NCBI GenBank assembly: GCA_029008115.1
Contig: JAQXJC010000039.1
Span: 1 to 64,000, forward strand
Length of the DNA stretch: 64,000 nucleotides
Source of the DNA: Desulfovibrionaceae bacterium
GTDB taxonomy: Bacteria; Desulfobacterota; Desulfovibrionia; Desulfovibrionales; Desulfovibrionaceae
Direction of reading: 5' to 3'
The notes under the pieces were generated by a model. That model searched no databases, had not been told where the DNA came from, and saw only the letters and a list, made by a program, of their open reading frames with translations. This document shows, in pieces, positions 36,900 through 45,589 of this stretch (position 1 is the stretch's first letter; each line of letters opens with the position of its first letter). The position numbers were made by a program, and so were the translations under genes.

Positions 36900-38477
36900 A
36901 TGCTGATCAAAGTTCTCATTCTTCTCTGTTTCTTTCTTGTCACGCTGGGGGTCGGCCTTGCCTGCCGCCGCAGCGCAGCGGACGTGAACGGCTTCGTGCT
37001 GGGCAGCCGCGCCGTCGGCTCGTGGCTGACGGCCTTCGCCTACGGCACGTCCTACTTCTCCGCCGTCCTCTTTGTCGGCTACGCCGGGCAGTTCGGCTGG
37101 AAATATGGCGTGGCCGCCACATGGATCGGTCTCGGCAACGCCTTCTTCGGCTCGCTGCTGGCGTGGAACGTGCTGGGACGGCGTACGCGCATCATGACGC
37201 AGCAGCTTGACAGCGCCACCATGCCCGAATTTTTCGGCAAGCGCTTCCAGTCTCCCGTGCTGCGCGTCGCAGCGGCCGCCATCGTCTTCGTCTTCCTCAT
37301 TCCCTACACCGCCTCCCTGTACAACGGCCTGTCCCGCCTGTTCGGCATGGCCTTCAACATCGACTACACCTGGTGCGTGCTGGGCATGGCCCTGCTGACA
37401 GCGGCCTACGTGCTGCTCGGCGGCTACATGGCGGCTGCCGTCAACGACTTTATTCAGGGCGTCATCATGATTTTCGGCATTACGGCGGTGATTTGGGCCG
37501 TGCTCAACGCCAATGGCGGCATGGCCGCCGCGCTGGGCTCACTGTCCGCCATTCCTTCCCCGCAGGCGCCGGGCATGCAGGGCGCGCTGATCTCCTTCTT
37601 CGGCCCCTGTCCGCTTGAGCTGCTCGGCGTCGTGCTGCTCACATCCTTCGGCACATGGGGCCTGCCGCAGATGGTGGGCAAGTTCTATGCCATCACCGAT
37701 GAAGGAGCCATTGCCAAGGGTACGGTGATTTCCACGGCCTTTGCCGTCATTGTGGCCGGCGGCTGCTACTTTCTGGGCGGCTTCGGCCAGCTCTATGCCA
37801 GCTCCGTGGAATACGCGGCTCCCGGCAAGCCCATCTTTGACAGCATCATCCCCACCATGCTGTCCGGTCTGCCGGACATTCTGCTCGGCATTGTCGTGAT
37901 TCTCGTCCTCTCCGCCTCCATGTCCACGCTGTCCTCGCTGGTCATCACCTCCGGCTCCACGCTGGCGCTGGACATCATTACGCCCATGCTCAAGCGGCGC
38001 GGCAAGAGCCCGACGGCCCAGGCCCAGCTTCTGCACATCCGCCTGCTGGTGGTATTCTTCATCGCTGTTTCCTCGGTCATCGCCATTGTGCAGGCCAAGA
38101 GCTCCGTCACCTTCATTGCCCAGCTCATGGGCATTTCCTGGGGTGCGCTGGCCGGGGCCTTCCTCGCGCCCTTCCTGTTTGCGCTGTACTGGAAGCGCAC
38201 CACGGAGGCCGCCGCGCTGGCGACCTTCATCTCGGGCGTGGGCATCATGTGCGCCTGCATGGCCTGCCGCTTCGCGGGCGTGCCCTTCATCACGCCCTTC
38301 CTCTCCTCCCCCATCAACGCCGGGGTGCTGGCCATGCTCGCCGGTCTGGTCATCGTGCCTGTAGTCAGCATCGTTACGGCCGCGCCCGAGCGTGCCGCCG
38401 TGGATGCCATGTTTGCCAGCTACAGCCGCAAGGTCACGGTCAACGCCTCCACCTCGCTGTCTGACGCGGACGACTAG
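36900..38477 (+). CDS. Sodium:solute symporter (SSS family)
   Basis: A 525-residue integral membrane protein with about 13 predicted helices, of the SSS/PutP family of sodium-coupled importers. Family features include the N-terminal helix pair, GSRAVGSWLTAFAYGTSYFSA, and the central SASMSTLSSLVITSGSTLALDI that corresponds to the sodium-site helix. The substrate is unknown from the protein alone. The Phe/Tyr leader peptide and attenuator directly upstream suggest uptake of an aromatic amino acid or related compound, which is inference. GGAGGAGGG lies about 9 bases before ATG 36900. A bidirectional terminator follows. Confidence 0.9.
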   Translation: MLIKVLILLCFFLVTLGVGLACRRSAADVNGFVLGSRAVGSWLTAFAYGTSYFSAVLFVGYAGQFGWKYGVAATWIGLGNAFFGSLLAWNVLGRRTRIMTQQLDSATMPEFFGKRFQSPVLRVAAAAIVFVFLIPYTASLYNGLSRLFGMAFNIDYTWCVLGMALLTAAYVLLGGYMAAAVNDFIQGVIMIFGITAVIWAVLNANGGMAAALGSLSAIPSPQAPGMQGALISFFGPCPLELLGVVLLTSFGTWGLPQMVGKFYAITDEGAIAKGTVISTAFAVIVAGGCYFLGGFGQLYASSVEYAAPGKPIFDSIIPTMLSGLPDILLGIVVILVLSASMSTLSSLVITSGSTLALDIITPMLKRRGKSPTAQAQLLHIRLLVVFFIAVSSVIAIVQAKSSVTFIAQLMGISWGALAGAFLAPFLFALYWKRTTEAAALATFISGVGIMCACMACRFAGVPFITPFLSSPINAGVLAMLAGLVIVPVVSIVTAAPERAAVDAMFASYSRKVTVNASTSLSDADD

Positions 38478-38500
38478 CAGCAAAGGCCCTTCCGCAGACA

Positions 38501-38536
38501 ACGGCGGCCGCCCCGGAATCCCGGAACGGCCGCCGT
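38501..38536. terminator. Bidirectional terminator
   Basis: ACGGCGGCCG pairs perfectly with CGGCCGCCGT around a 16-base loop, between the convergent symporter and nrdG genes. Confidence 0.6.
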
Positions 38537-38593
38537 CTCTTCTGTCGTCATCCCTGCCGCGCACAGTGCCTCACGGCCCGGGAACGTCGCAGT

Positions 38594-39124
38594 CTATCCG
38601 TCATGCAGAGGCGAAAGCACCACCCTGCCGGCTCGCAGAGAGGCCTGCACGTCAAGAATCCGCTGGTTGGCCGATCCCCGGAAGCGCAGCTCCAGCGAGC
38701 GCTGTTCTTTCAGATACGGCCCGTCCACCAGCAGGTCCAGCAGGGGCAGCAGGGCCGCCGCGTCCGGCATGCCTTGCAGCGCCTCCCACGTATAGCCCGT
38801 GTAGGCGCACAGGTGGTAGCCTTCCGCGCGCAGGGCCGCTGCCAGCGGCAGCAGGGCCCGTGCCTGAAGAAAAGGCTCGCCTCCGCTGAAGGTCACCGCC
38901 CGCATGAAGGCCCGGGCGCGCACCCCTTCCAGCAGTTCCTGGACGGAGACTTCCCTCCCCCCCGCCGGATCATGCGTGCCAGGATTCTGGCACTCCGGAC
39001 AGCCGTGCAGGCAGCCCTGCAGGAACAGCACATAGCGGATGCCCGGCCCGTCCACAATGGACTCGGGCTCAATGCCCGCGATTCTGAGCGGGAGTACAGC
39101 CCCCGCAGGCATGCGTGTCGCCAT
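38594..39124 (-). CDS. nrdG: Anaerobic RNR activating enzyme
   Basis: A 176-residue radical-SAM activase that installs the glycyl radical on class III ribonucleotide reductase. The cluster motif is CLHGCPEC (CxxxCxxC, about residues 37-44), preceded by DGPGIRYVLFLQG and followed by FSGGEPFLQ (SAM-binding GGE). It is the third gene of the leftward set nrdD, glycyl-radical subunit, nrdG. Its direct target should be the small protein at 39226-39402. Confidence 0.92.
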   Translation of the reverse strand: MATRMPAGAVLPLRIAGIEPESIVDGPGIRYVLFLQGCLHGCPECQNPGTHDPAGGREVSVQELLEGVRARAFMRAVTFSGGEPFLQARALLPLAAALRAEGYHLCAYTGYTWEALQGMPDAAALLPLLDLLVDGPYLKEQRSLELRFRGSANQRILDVQASLRAGRVVLSPLHDG

Positions 39125-39225
39125 GCCCCTTTCCCCCTCATGCGCATCGACCGGGCGGCCCCGCGTCCATCCTGAAGGCGTCCGCAGGCACAGCCCGGCC
39201 CATGCACCGTGAACTCTCGCTCCCC

Positions 39226-39402
39226 TTAGTTGCCGCAGCTCCGCACGGACGTGCAGCCGCCAAAGGAATGCTTGACGCGATCCCTTTCTTCGGCGCGCTT
39301 GGCATCGTTAAAGCGTCTGTTGACATCACCCACCAGATAGCCGGTGATGCGGCGGATGCGGTTGAACCCGATGCCCTCTCCGATCTTCTTCTGCTCTTCC
39401 AT
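39226..39402 (-). CDS. Separate glycyl-radical domain of NrdD
   Basis: A 58-residue protein that matches the C-terminal glycyl-radical tail of class III ribonucleotide reductases. Residues 14-45 read like NRIRRITGYLVGD...RRFNDAKRAEERDRVKH, with G21 in RITGYL as the expected radical site. The large NrdD gene upstream stops just before this domain would begin. ATG 39402 has GGAGG six bases upstream, and the gene starts 10 bases after the nrdD stop in a different frame, so it is neither a readthrough product nor a simple point nonsense mutation. The last residues include C50 and C56 in a Ser/Gly context. It is too short for many gene callers. Confidence 0.85.
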   Translation of the reverse strand: MEEQKKIGEGIGFNRIRRITGYLVGDVNRRFNDAKRAEERDRVKHSFGGCTSVRSCGN

Positions 39403-39412
39403 GACCGACCTC

Positions 39413-41641
39413 CTATATCCGTTGAAATTTCTTCTTCAGCTCCGCGAGGCGCTCTGCGGAGATACCTTCGCCCTCCCGGCGGCCACAGCGCGGGCAGACG
39501 TCGTTGATGATGCCCGTGTAGCCGCAGACGGGATCATAGTCCACGGCATGATTGATGCTGCCGTAGCCTATGCCCTGCTCCCGCATGTAGCGGATGATCT
39601 GCTCGAACGCCTCGGGATTCTTGCTCACGTCGCCGTCCAGCTCCACATAGGTGATGTGTCCGCCGTTGCACAGCGCATGATACGGCCCTTCCAGCCGAAT
39701 CTTTTCGAACACGCCGATGGGGAAGTACACGGGCACATGGAAGCTGTTGGTATAGTACTCCCTGTCCGTCACGCCCTTGATGACGCCAAAGCGCTTGCGA
39801 TCCATCCGCACAAAGCGTCCGGAGAGCCCCTCCGCCGGCGTGGCGATCACCGTAAAATTCATGCCTGTCCGCTGCGATTCGGCATCCGCGCGCTGGCGCA
39901 TGTGGCGCACGACCTTCAGACCGAACTCCTGCGCTTCGGCCGATTCCCCGTGATGCTTGCCGAAGAGAGCCTTGAGCGCTTCAGCCAGCCCGATGAAGCC
40001 TATGGTCAGCGTGCCGTCCTTCAGGACCTCGCGCACCGTATCCGTAGCGGAAAGCCGCTCGGAGCCCATCCAGACTCCCTGCCCCATGAGGAAGGGATAG
40101 TTGTACACATGGCGTTCCGCCTGCACTTCAAAGCGCTCCATCAGCTGGCCGAACACCAGACTGATCACGTCGTCCAGCGCCGTCATGAAGGCCTCCGTAT
40201 CTCCCTTGGCCTCAATGGCCAGCCGGGGCAGATTCACGGACGTAAAGCTCAGATTGCCACGCCCGGACGTGGTCTCCCGATCCGGCGCATGGACATTGCC
40301 CATGACGCGGGTCCGGCAGCCCATGGTTGCCACTTCGGTATCCGGATCGCCTTCCCGGTAGTATTGCAGGTTGAACGGGGCATCCAGAAAGGTGAAGTTC
40401 GGGAACAGGCGCCTGGCGGAGACCCGGCAGGCCAGCTGGAACAGGTCGTAGTTGGGATCGCCCGGATTCAGGTTCACCCCTTCCTTGGTCTTGAACACGT
40501 GAATGGGGAAGATGGAGGTCTCCCCGTTGCCCAGGCCGGCATCCAGCGCCAGCAGGCACTGCCTGATGACCATGCGCTGTTCCGGCGACGTGCCCGTGCC
40601 GTAGTTGATGGAGCTGAAGGGCACCTGCGCGCCAGCCCGGCTGGACATGGTGTTCAGGTTGTGAATCAGTGCCTCCATGGCCTGATAGGTAGCACGGACG
40701 GTCTTTGCGTAGGCAGTCTCATACACCTTGTCAAAGTCCGCCGCGGCCGCACCGGGCAGCAGCAGACGCAGCCTGGTCCTGAAGCCCTCGGTGAGCACGG
40801 ACTCCCCGGCATCGATGGCGGCGCTGAACAGACCGCGCACCATCTCCCTGTTCTCCTCCGTGACAATGCCGGCAAACTCGCCGAACTGGAGAAATTCCGC
40901 GCGGAAGCTCTTGGCCACGCCGGGAGCCAGATTGTATTCGAACATGGGGAGGGACTGGCCGCCGTGCTGATCATTCTGGTTGGCCTGAATGGCAATGCAG
41001 GCCAGCGAGGCGTAGGCGCCTATGCTGTTCGGCTCGCGGATGAAGCCGTGCCCCGTGAAGAAGCCCCCCCTGAACAGCCTGGCCAGATCAATCTGGGTGC
41101 ATGTGGTGGTCAGCGCATAGAAGTCCATGTCATGAATATGAATCCGGCCGCTGCGGTGCGCGTCGGCGTACTCCTTGCGAATCAGGCTGGAAAGATAGAA
41201 TTGCTTGGCCACCTCGCTGCCGTACTTGAGCATGGTCCCCATGGAAGAGTCGGCATCCACGTTGGCATTCTCGCGCTGGCTGTCGCTCTCCTGCGCATCC
41301 TTGAACGTCAGGTCGAACATGGTGCGCATGATATGCGTCTTCTGCTCGCGGATTTCCGTGCGCTTGTGACGGTACAGGATATAGGCCTTGGCAATGTCGG
41401 CGGAGCCAGTGCGCATCAGCGTCTCTTCCACAACGTCCTGCACGTGTTCCACCGTGGGCGTCCTGCTGTCCGAGCTGATGGCGGCGACCACTTTCTCCGC
41501 CACAAAGGAAGCAACTTTCCGGCTGTATTTCTCGTCGTAGCCCACGCCAAGCGCGGAGCGGAGCACGGCCCGCTCAATGCGCTCGTCGTTGAAGGCAACC
41601 ACACGTCCGTCACGTTTCTCGATCTTCTCAGGATACTGCAT
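39413..41641 (-). CDS. nrdD: Anaerobic ribonucleotide reductase, large part
   Basis: A 742-residue class III ribonucleoside-triphosphate reductase without its glycyl-radical tail. An N-terminal ATP-cone (about residues 5-95, KRDGRVVAFNDERIERAVLRS) gives allosteric control. The barrel follows, with HIHDMDFYALTTTC, SSINYGTGTSPEQR and NLSFTSVNLPRLAI. The C-terminal zinc region CGYTGIINDVCPRCGRREGE is present, but the protein ends at KKFQRI, before the RVxGYL radical motif that normally follows within about 30-40 residues. That motif is on the next gene. ATG 41641 agrees with the family N-terminus. Confidence 0.93.
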   Translation of the reverse strand: MQYPEKIEKRDGRVVAFNDERIERAVLRSALGVGYDEKYSRKVASFVAEKVVAAISSDSRTPTVEHVQDVVEETLMRTGSADIAKAYILYRHKRTEIREQKTHIMRTMFDLTFKDAQESDSQRENANVDADSSMGTMLKYGSEVAKQFYLSSLIRKEYADAHRSGRIHIHDMDFYALTTTCTQIDLARLFRGGFFTGHGFIREPNSIGAYASLACIAIQANQNDQHGGQSLPMFEYNLAPGVAKSFRAEFLQFGEFAGIVTEENREMVRGLFSAAIDAGESVLTEGFRTRLRLLLPGAAAADFDKVYETAYAKTVRATYQAMEALIHNLNTMSSRAGAQVPFSSINYGTGTSPEQRMVIRQCLLALDAGLGNGETSIFPIHVFKTKEGVNLNPGDPNYDLFQLACRVSARRLFPNFTFLDAPFNLQYYREGDPDTEVATMGCRTRVMGNVHAPDRETTSGRGNLSFTSVNLPRLAIEAKGDTEAFMTALDDVISLVFGQLMERFEVQAERHVYNYPFLMGQGVWMGSERLSATDTVREVLKDGTLTIGFIGLAEALKALFGKHHGESAEAQEFGLKVVRHMRQRADAESQRTGMNFTVIATPAEGLSGRFVRMDRKRFGVIKGVTDREYYTNSFHVPVYFPIGVFEKIRLEGPYHALCNGGHITYVELDGDVSKNPEAFEQIIRYMREQGIGYGSINHAVDYDPVCGYTGIINDVCPRCGRREGEGISAERLAELKKKFQRI

Positions 41642-41696
41642 CGCACCACCGGTATTCCATCAACATGCTCACACAACACGTTGATTTTATTATGGT

Positions 41697-41735
41697 AAAA
41701 AAATCTCTCCTGCCATTTTTGCGCAAGAGCAGGAG
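41697..41735 (-). terminator. Terminator hairpin in nrdD leader
   Basis: On the minus strand CTCCTGC pairs with GCAGGAG and is followed by AGATTTTTTTA. It lies about 60 bases upstream of the nrdD start and downstream of a plausible nrdD promoter, where it could act as an attenuator. Confidence 0.55.
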
Positions 41736-42047
41736 ATTCAGGCCACGTGCGGAACGCACGAACCTGTTCGAGCTAATAGCCATTTAGCGCCCCGCTGGCA
41801 ACTAGAATTTCGCAGCCGGACATGGCGAAAAAATTTGGTAACGATTTTTATTACCCAAGAAAAAAGGGGACGGCAATAAAAACTTTTTTTCCCAATGCCG
41901 CCTTCCGGCAGCACTTGCGCGGGAGCTGTTCCGCCAGCGGCGCGGGGAGAAAAAGCCGGGGTTCATCCGTCACTTTCAACTTGTGGCCCCGCTCATTTTT
42001 TTATGGGGTGACAAGGCCGCATGAGATATTCCCCCTGAACAGGCCGC
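41736..42047 (-). promoter_or_regulatory. nrdD upstream region with structured leader
   Basis: No gene is visible here. On the minus strand TTGCCG, 17 bases, TAATAA (near 41895-41860) is a candidate promoter in AT-rich DNA. A two-step hairpin (CAGG, GTGCG, loop, CGCAC, CCTG at 41739-41766) precedes the terminator hairpin. I looked for cobalamin, SAM and NrdR signatures and found none convincing. The whole leader would be about 200 bases. Confidence 0.35.
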
Positions 42048-42083
42048 AAAAAAAAACTGCGCCCTCCCGAAGGAGAACGCAGT
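42048..42083 (-). terminator. Terminator of DUF4079-like gene
   Basis: On the minus strand ACTGCGTTCTCC-TTCG-GGAGGGCGCAGT followed by nine T, 23 bases after the stop of the 42106-42534 gene. Very strong. Confidence 0.85.
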
Positions 42084-42105
42084 CTTGCACACTTGGTTCT
42101 GCCGG

Positions 42106-42534
42106 CTATCCGCCGAAGGATTCCCACAGCTCCACGCCGGTCCAGCATTCCGCCGCCACCAGCACCAGCAGCAGCACGTTCAGCGCCCCGTGCACCAGCG
42201 GCATCCACACCCGCCGGCGCTTCCAGCGATCCATGACGTAGCCTGTGCCCAGCCCGATCACGGCCAGCAACATCACTGGCCAGGCCATGAAGGCATGCGC
42301 GCCGGTGATATGCGTTTCACCAAAGATGGAATGCGTTACATAGAAGCCCAGCGCCCCCAGCAGCCACAGGGCCAGCGCCCACGCGCCCAGCTTCACATGC
42401 TGCCGCCACGGAAACAGCACCTTCACCCCGTGCGTCATGCGAAAACGCTGCACGCCCTGCCACATGGCCCACAAGCCCAAGGCCGCCGCAAACACCTGCA
42501 TCAGCGGATGCAGCCAGAACAAAACATCGCTCAT
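42106..42534 (-). CDS. Four-helix membrane protein (DUF4079-like)
   Basis: A 142-residue integral membrane protein with four predicted helices (about residues 5-25, 48-68, 80-100 and 112-132). Conserved-looking His residues (H9, H35, H46, H67, H74, H78) and the spacing resemble cytochrome b561/DUF4079 proteins, which bind haem between helices. That assignment is tentative. ATG 42534 has GGAG six bases ahead. It is a single gene with its own terminator. Confidence 0.6.
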   Translation of the reverse strand: MSDVLFWLHPLMQVFAAALGLWAMWQGVQRFRMTHGVKVLFPWRQHVKLGAWALALWLLGALGFYVTHSIFGETHITGAHAFMAWPVMLLAVIGLGTGYVMDRWKRRRVWMPLVHGALNVLLLVLVAAECWTGVELWESFGG

Positions 42535-42770
42535 AGCGTACTCCTTATTTATATTTATTACTATTAATGGAAATACAAACTCCTGTCAAGGTATTTGCCG
42601 CGCCGCGGAAAAAGGCGTGTGTCTTCCCCCTTGTCCTTTTGGCGGCAGAGCTTATAGTACATTCTGGCGGCAGCGGCAGCAGGGTTTCCAGCTCCTGCCG
42701 CCCCTCTCCGCGCCGGCCATGCGCGGACACCCGTAACAAGGCTCCGTATCCGGACGCTTCAGGAGGACTT

Positions 42771-43523
42771 ATGGCGACATACCGCATTCATCCCATTGTT
42801 ATGGGATCAAAGGCCTTTGACAAGAGCATGATGACCTACCAGCAGAACGCGGGGGTTCCCTATGTCATCCCCATCTATTGCTGGTATCTGGAAGGCGGCG
42901 ACAAGAAAATCCTTGTGGATACGGGAGAAATGAACCCCATCGTCTCCCCCGACAGGGAACAGGCGCTGGGCGGGCATATCCACACCTTCGAGGAAGGGCT
43001 GGCGCAATTCGGCCTGAAGCCCGAAGATATCGACATCGTGCTCCACACCCACCTGCACAGCGATCACTGCGAGAACGATGCCAAGTGCGTGAACGCGACG
43101 TTCTACGTGCATGCCAAAGAACTGGAGCACGCGCATGATCCCCATCCGCTGGACTTCCGCTATCTGGAAGATCATATCCTGGATGTGGAGGAAAACGGAC
43201 AGATTCGCGTCATTACCGAGGAAGAGCTGGAAATCGTCCCCGGCATCCGCATGATCCACACGCCCGCCCATACCGAGGGAGGCATGACCGTGCTGGTGGA
43301 TACTGCCGCCGGCCGCGCAGCCATCACGGGCTTCTGCATCATTGACGAAAATCTCAACCCCCCGCAGAAGGTCCGCGCCATGGAAATGGAGGTCATTCCC
43401 CCGGGAACCTGCGGTGTCAGCCCGCAGGAAGCCTATGACATCGTACTCAGGGTCAAGGGCATGGCAGATATTCTGCTCCCCCTGCACGAACCGCGCTTCG
43501 CCACCGGGACTGCCATCGGGTAG
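42771..43523 (+). CDS. Metallo-beta-lactamase-fold hydrolase
   Basis: A 250-residue soluble metallo-beta-lactamase-fold protein. The metal site is THLHSDHCEND (HxHxDH), with later His in HTPAHTEGG and the terminal LPLHEPRF. The N-terminal region (YCWYLEGGDKKILVDTGE) resembles the N-acyl-homoserine-lactonase/AiiA-like group, but lactonase activity cannot be claimed. ATG 42771 follows AGGAGG directly. No signal peptide. Neighbours give no pathway hint. Confidence 0.85.
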   Translation: MATYRIHPIVMGSKAFDKSMMTYQQNAGVPYVIPIYCWYLEGGDKKILVDTGEMNPIVSPDREQALGGHIHTFEEGLAQFGLKPEDIDIVLHTHLHSDHCENDAKCVNATFYVHAKELEHAHDPHPLDFRYLEDHILDVEENGQIRVITEEELEIVPGIRMIHTPAHTEGGMTVLVDTAAGRAAITGFCIIDENLNPPQKVRAMEMEVIPPGTCGVSPQEAYDIVLRVKGMADILLPLHEPRFATGTAIG

Positions 43524-43577
43524 CTGAACACAGGGACGGAAGAAGGCGTCACAGTCTCTCTTCCGTCCACTTCCCGT

Positions 43578-44057
43578 CTAGGAGCGCATGGCATGCAGGG
43601 CTGCCGCCGCGTAGGCGGCCAGCTCCCGATCCAGCTGCCGCTGCGCCATCGCCAGATCGGACGCCATGCGCTCCGCGCCATTGCGGGAAAGGCGGCGAAG
43701 AAAATCCCCCAGCTCTTCCCGCGAATGCAGCATCCCCGGCCAGCCGAACACAAAATCCACCACATGCAGGGGTTGCAGCAGGGGCTCAAAAGGAAGCGCA
43801 GCCCGCTCCATATCCCGCACAAAGGCATAGGCGGCACGCTCCCTGAATTCCTGAACGCGATGCTCTTCCAGTCCTGCCGGCGGCACGACCATGGCAGAGA
43901 CGCCCAGGCCCGCGCCATCTTCCGTGCTGATCAGAAAGGGCAGAAACTGTTCCATCCTGCCCGGCCTGCGCGCAAGGTTCATGCCGCGCCTGAATACTCC
44001 CTCTCCTGTCCGCATGCCCCGGTATAGTCTTCCGCCACGCACGGCGTCAAGCGGCAT
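43578..44057 (-). CDS. Unknown soluble protein
   Basis: A 159-residue protein that I do not recognise. It has no signal or membrane segment. The C-terminal half (about 75-155) is helical and charged, with FGWPGMLHSREELGDFLRRLS. No good ribosome site precedes ATG 44057; ATG 44015 and 43982 are alternatives, and a start near residue 26 would remove an Arg-rich lead. It is convergent with the hydrolase gene and divergent from the hydrogenase operon. Confidence 0.5.
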   Translation of the reverse strand: MPLDAVRGGRLYRGMRTGEGVFRRGMNLARRPGRMEQFLPFLISTEDGAGLGVSAMVVPPAGLEEHRVQEFRERAAYAFVRDMERAALPFEPLLQPLHVVDFVFGWPGMLHSREELGDFLRRLSRNGAERMASDLAMAQRQLDRELAAYAAAALHAMRS

Positions 44058-44226
44058 GGCCGTCCGCAGCAGCAGGATATATCCTTATAATATATACCTG
44101 GCCGTGCGCCGCCGGCGGTACGGCATGCCTGCATTCCAGATACATGAGGTGCGGGACAGTATGTGAGGTGCTGGCGCTGGCTGGACGAAGCAGCCCGCAT
44201 GTGAACACGGCGTTTCCGCGCATCTC

Positions 44227-44255
44227 TTGACACAACGCGCCTTCACGGATAGCAT
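44227..44255 (+). promoter_or_regulatory. Candidate hydrogenase promoter
   Basis: A perfect TTGACA (44227-44232), a 17-base spacer and TAGCAT (44250-44255). It would start transcription near 44262, giving a leader of about 355 bases before hynB. The rest of 44058-44617 contains no gene that I can support. Confidence 0.45.
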
Positions 44256-44261
44256 GAAAAG

Positions 44262-44285
44262 AACAGGCGGAAATCCCCGCCTGTC
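44262..44285 (+). other. Hairpin at start of hydrogenase leader
   Basis: ACAGGCGG pairs with CCGCCTGT around a short loop, exactly where transcription from the 44227 promoter should begin. It may stabilise the 5' end of the message; on the minus strand it is followed by TTCTTTT and could act as a terminator. Confidence 0.4.
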
Positions 44286-44552
44286 AAACGCATGCGCCGC
44301 GGCATGGCCGCCGCTGCCATGCATGGAGGCATCGCATGTTCATCCCCCGTATATGAGGCTCGCGCTGGCAGACGCAGGGTGCGTCTGTGTTCCGTGCTGC
44401 GTCCGGGGTAGCGGGCATGCGCTTCAGCCTCTGATCCCCTCCTCCGACGCACCGCACCTCCGCATTCTCATTCACGCATGGATTCATGCCTGCTTCTTTC
44501 CGTCGCGTACTGCGGCCGGCCCCGCCGTGTCCGCTGTCCGTAGACGGCAGTC

Positions 44553-44581
44553 GGAGGGGGCCCCCGTGGCTGGGGGCCTCC
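44553..44581 (+). other. GC-rich hairpin before hynB
   Basis: GGCCCCC pairs with GGGGGCC around a six-base loop, 37 bases before the hynB start codon. No T-run follows, so it is a leader structure and not a terminator. Confidence 0.4.
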
Positions 44582-44617
44582 ACAGCATATTCCGCAATCA
44601 TCTGAAGGAGGCAGCAT

Positions 44618-45574
44618 ATGCGTATCGCCATAGGAATGGGGAAAGGCGATCATGAGGCCCGTCTGGAAGAACGAGGCATCAACCGCCGAGATTTCTTGAA
44701 GTTCTGCGCCGCCGTCGCGGCCTGTATGGGGCTGGACGCCACTGGCGCGGCCACCGTTGCCCAAACGCTTGCCGCATCCGGCAAGCGTCCTGCCGTGGTC
44801 TATCTGCACAATGCGGAATGCACCGGCTGTTCCGAAGCCCTGCTCCGCACCACCCAACCCTATCTGGACGCCCTGATTCTGGACACCATCTCTCTGGAAT
44901 ATCATGAAACCATCATGGCTGCTGCCGGGGACGCCGCCGAAGCGGCTCTGCATGCCGCCATCAATAATCCCGACGGCTTCATCTGCGTGGTGGAAGGAGC
45001 CATCCCCACGGCCATGGACGGCAAGTACGGCTACATCGCCGGCAAGACCATGTTCGATATCTGCAAGGAAGTGCTGCCCAAGGCCAAGGCCGTGGTTGCC
45101 TATGGCACCTGTTCCGCCTTTGGCGGCGTGCAGGCCGCAGCCCCCAACCCCACCGGAGCCAAGAGCGTAGCCGATGCCTTCGCCCCCTTCGGCATCAAGC
45201 CCATCAACATCGCCGGCTGCCCGCCGAACCCGCTGAACCTTGTGGGCACGCTGGTGGCCTTCCTTCAGGGGAAGGAAATCAAGCTCGATTCTCTGGGCCG
45301 CCCGCTCATGTTCTTTGGCGAAAGTGTGCATGACCTCTGCGAACGCCGCCCGCATTTCGACGCCGGCGAATTTGCGCCTTCCTTTGATTCCGAAGAAGCC
45401 CGCAAGGGCTGGTGCCTGTATGATCTGGGCTGCAAGGGGCCGCAGACATACAACAACTGCCCCAAGGCCCGCTTCAACGGCACCAACTGGCCCGTGGGCG
45501 CCGGACATCCCTGCATTGGATGCAGCGAGCCGGACTTCTGGGATCAAATGACGCCCTTCTACAGCAACAAGTAA
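44618..45574 (+). CDS. hynB: Periplasmic [NiFe] hydrogenase small subunit
   Basis: A 318-residue electron-transfer subunit carrying three iron-sulfur clusters. A Tat signal (R23-R24 in INRRDFLKF, then a hydrophobic stretch) directs export of the folded heterodimer. The proximal cluster site is [11 protein letters not shown] with later Cys in YGTCSAFGG and AGCPPNPLN. The medial and distal clusters use Cys and His in the C-terminal part ([31 protein letters not shown]). ATG 44618 has AAGGAGG six bases ahead. It precedes the large subunit by 15 bases, the usual hynB-hynA order of Desulfovibrio. Confidence 0.95.
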   Translation: MRIAIGMGKGDHEARLEERGINRRDFLKFCAAVAACMGLDATGAATVAQTLAASGKRPAVVYLHNAECTGCSEALLRTTQPYLDALILDTISLEYHETIMAAAGDAAEAALHAAINNPDGFICVVEGAIPTAMDGKYGYIAGKTMFDICKEVLPKAKAVVAYGTCSAFGGVQAAAPNPTGAKSVADAFAPFGIKPINIAGCPPNPLNLVGTLVAFLQGKEIKLDSLGRPLMFFGESVHDLCERRPHFDAGEFAPSFDSEEARKGWCLYDLGCKGPQTYNNCPKARFNGTNWPVGAGHPCIGCSEPDFWDQMTPFYSNK

Positions 45575-45589
45575 GCGGAGCAGCAGAGC

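Noticed and set aside
41736-41960. Cobalamin riboswitch before nrdD
   Set aside because: AGCAGGAGATTCAGGCC on the plus strand vaguely recalls a B12 box, but it is on the wrong strand for nrdD and the rest of the conserved core is missing.
44085-44655. Open frames within the hydrogenase leader
   Set aside because: They lack ribosome sites, have odd composition and cross the hairpins; none resembles a known protein.
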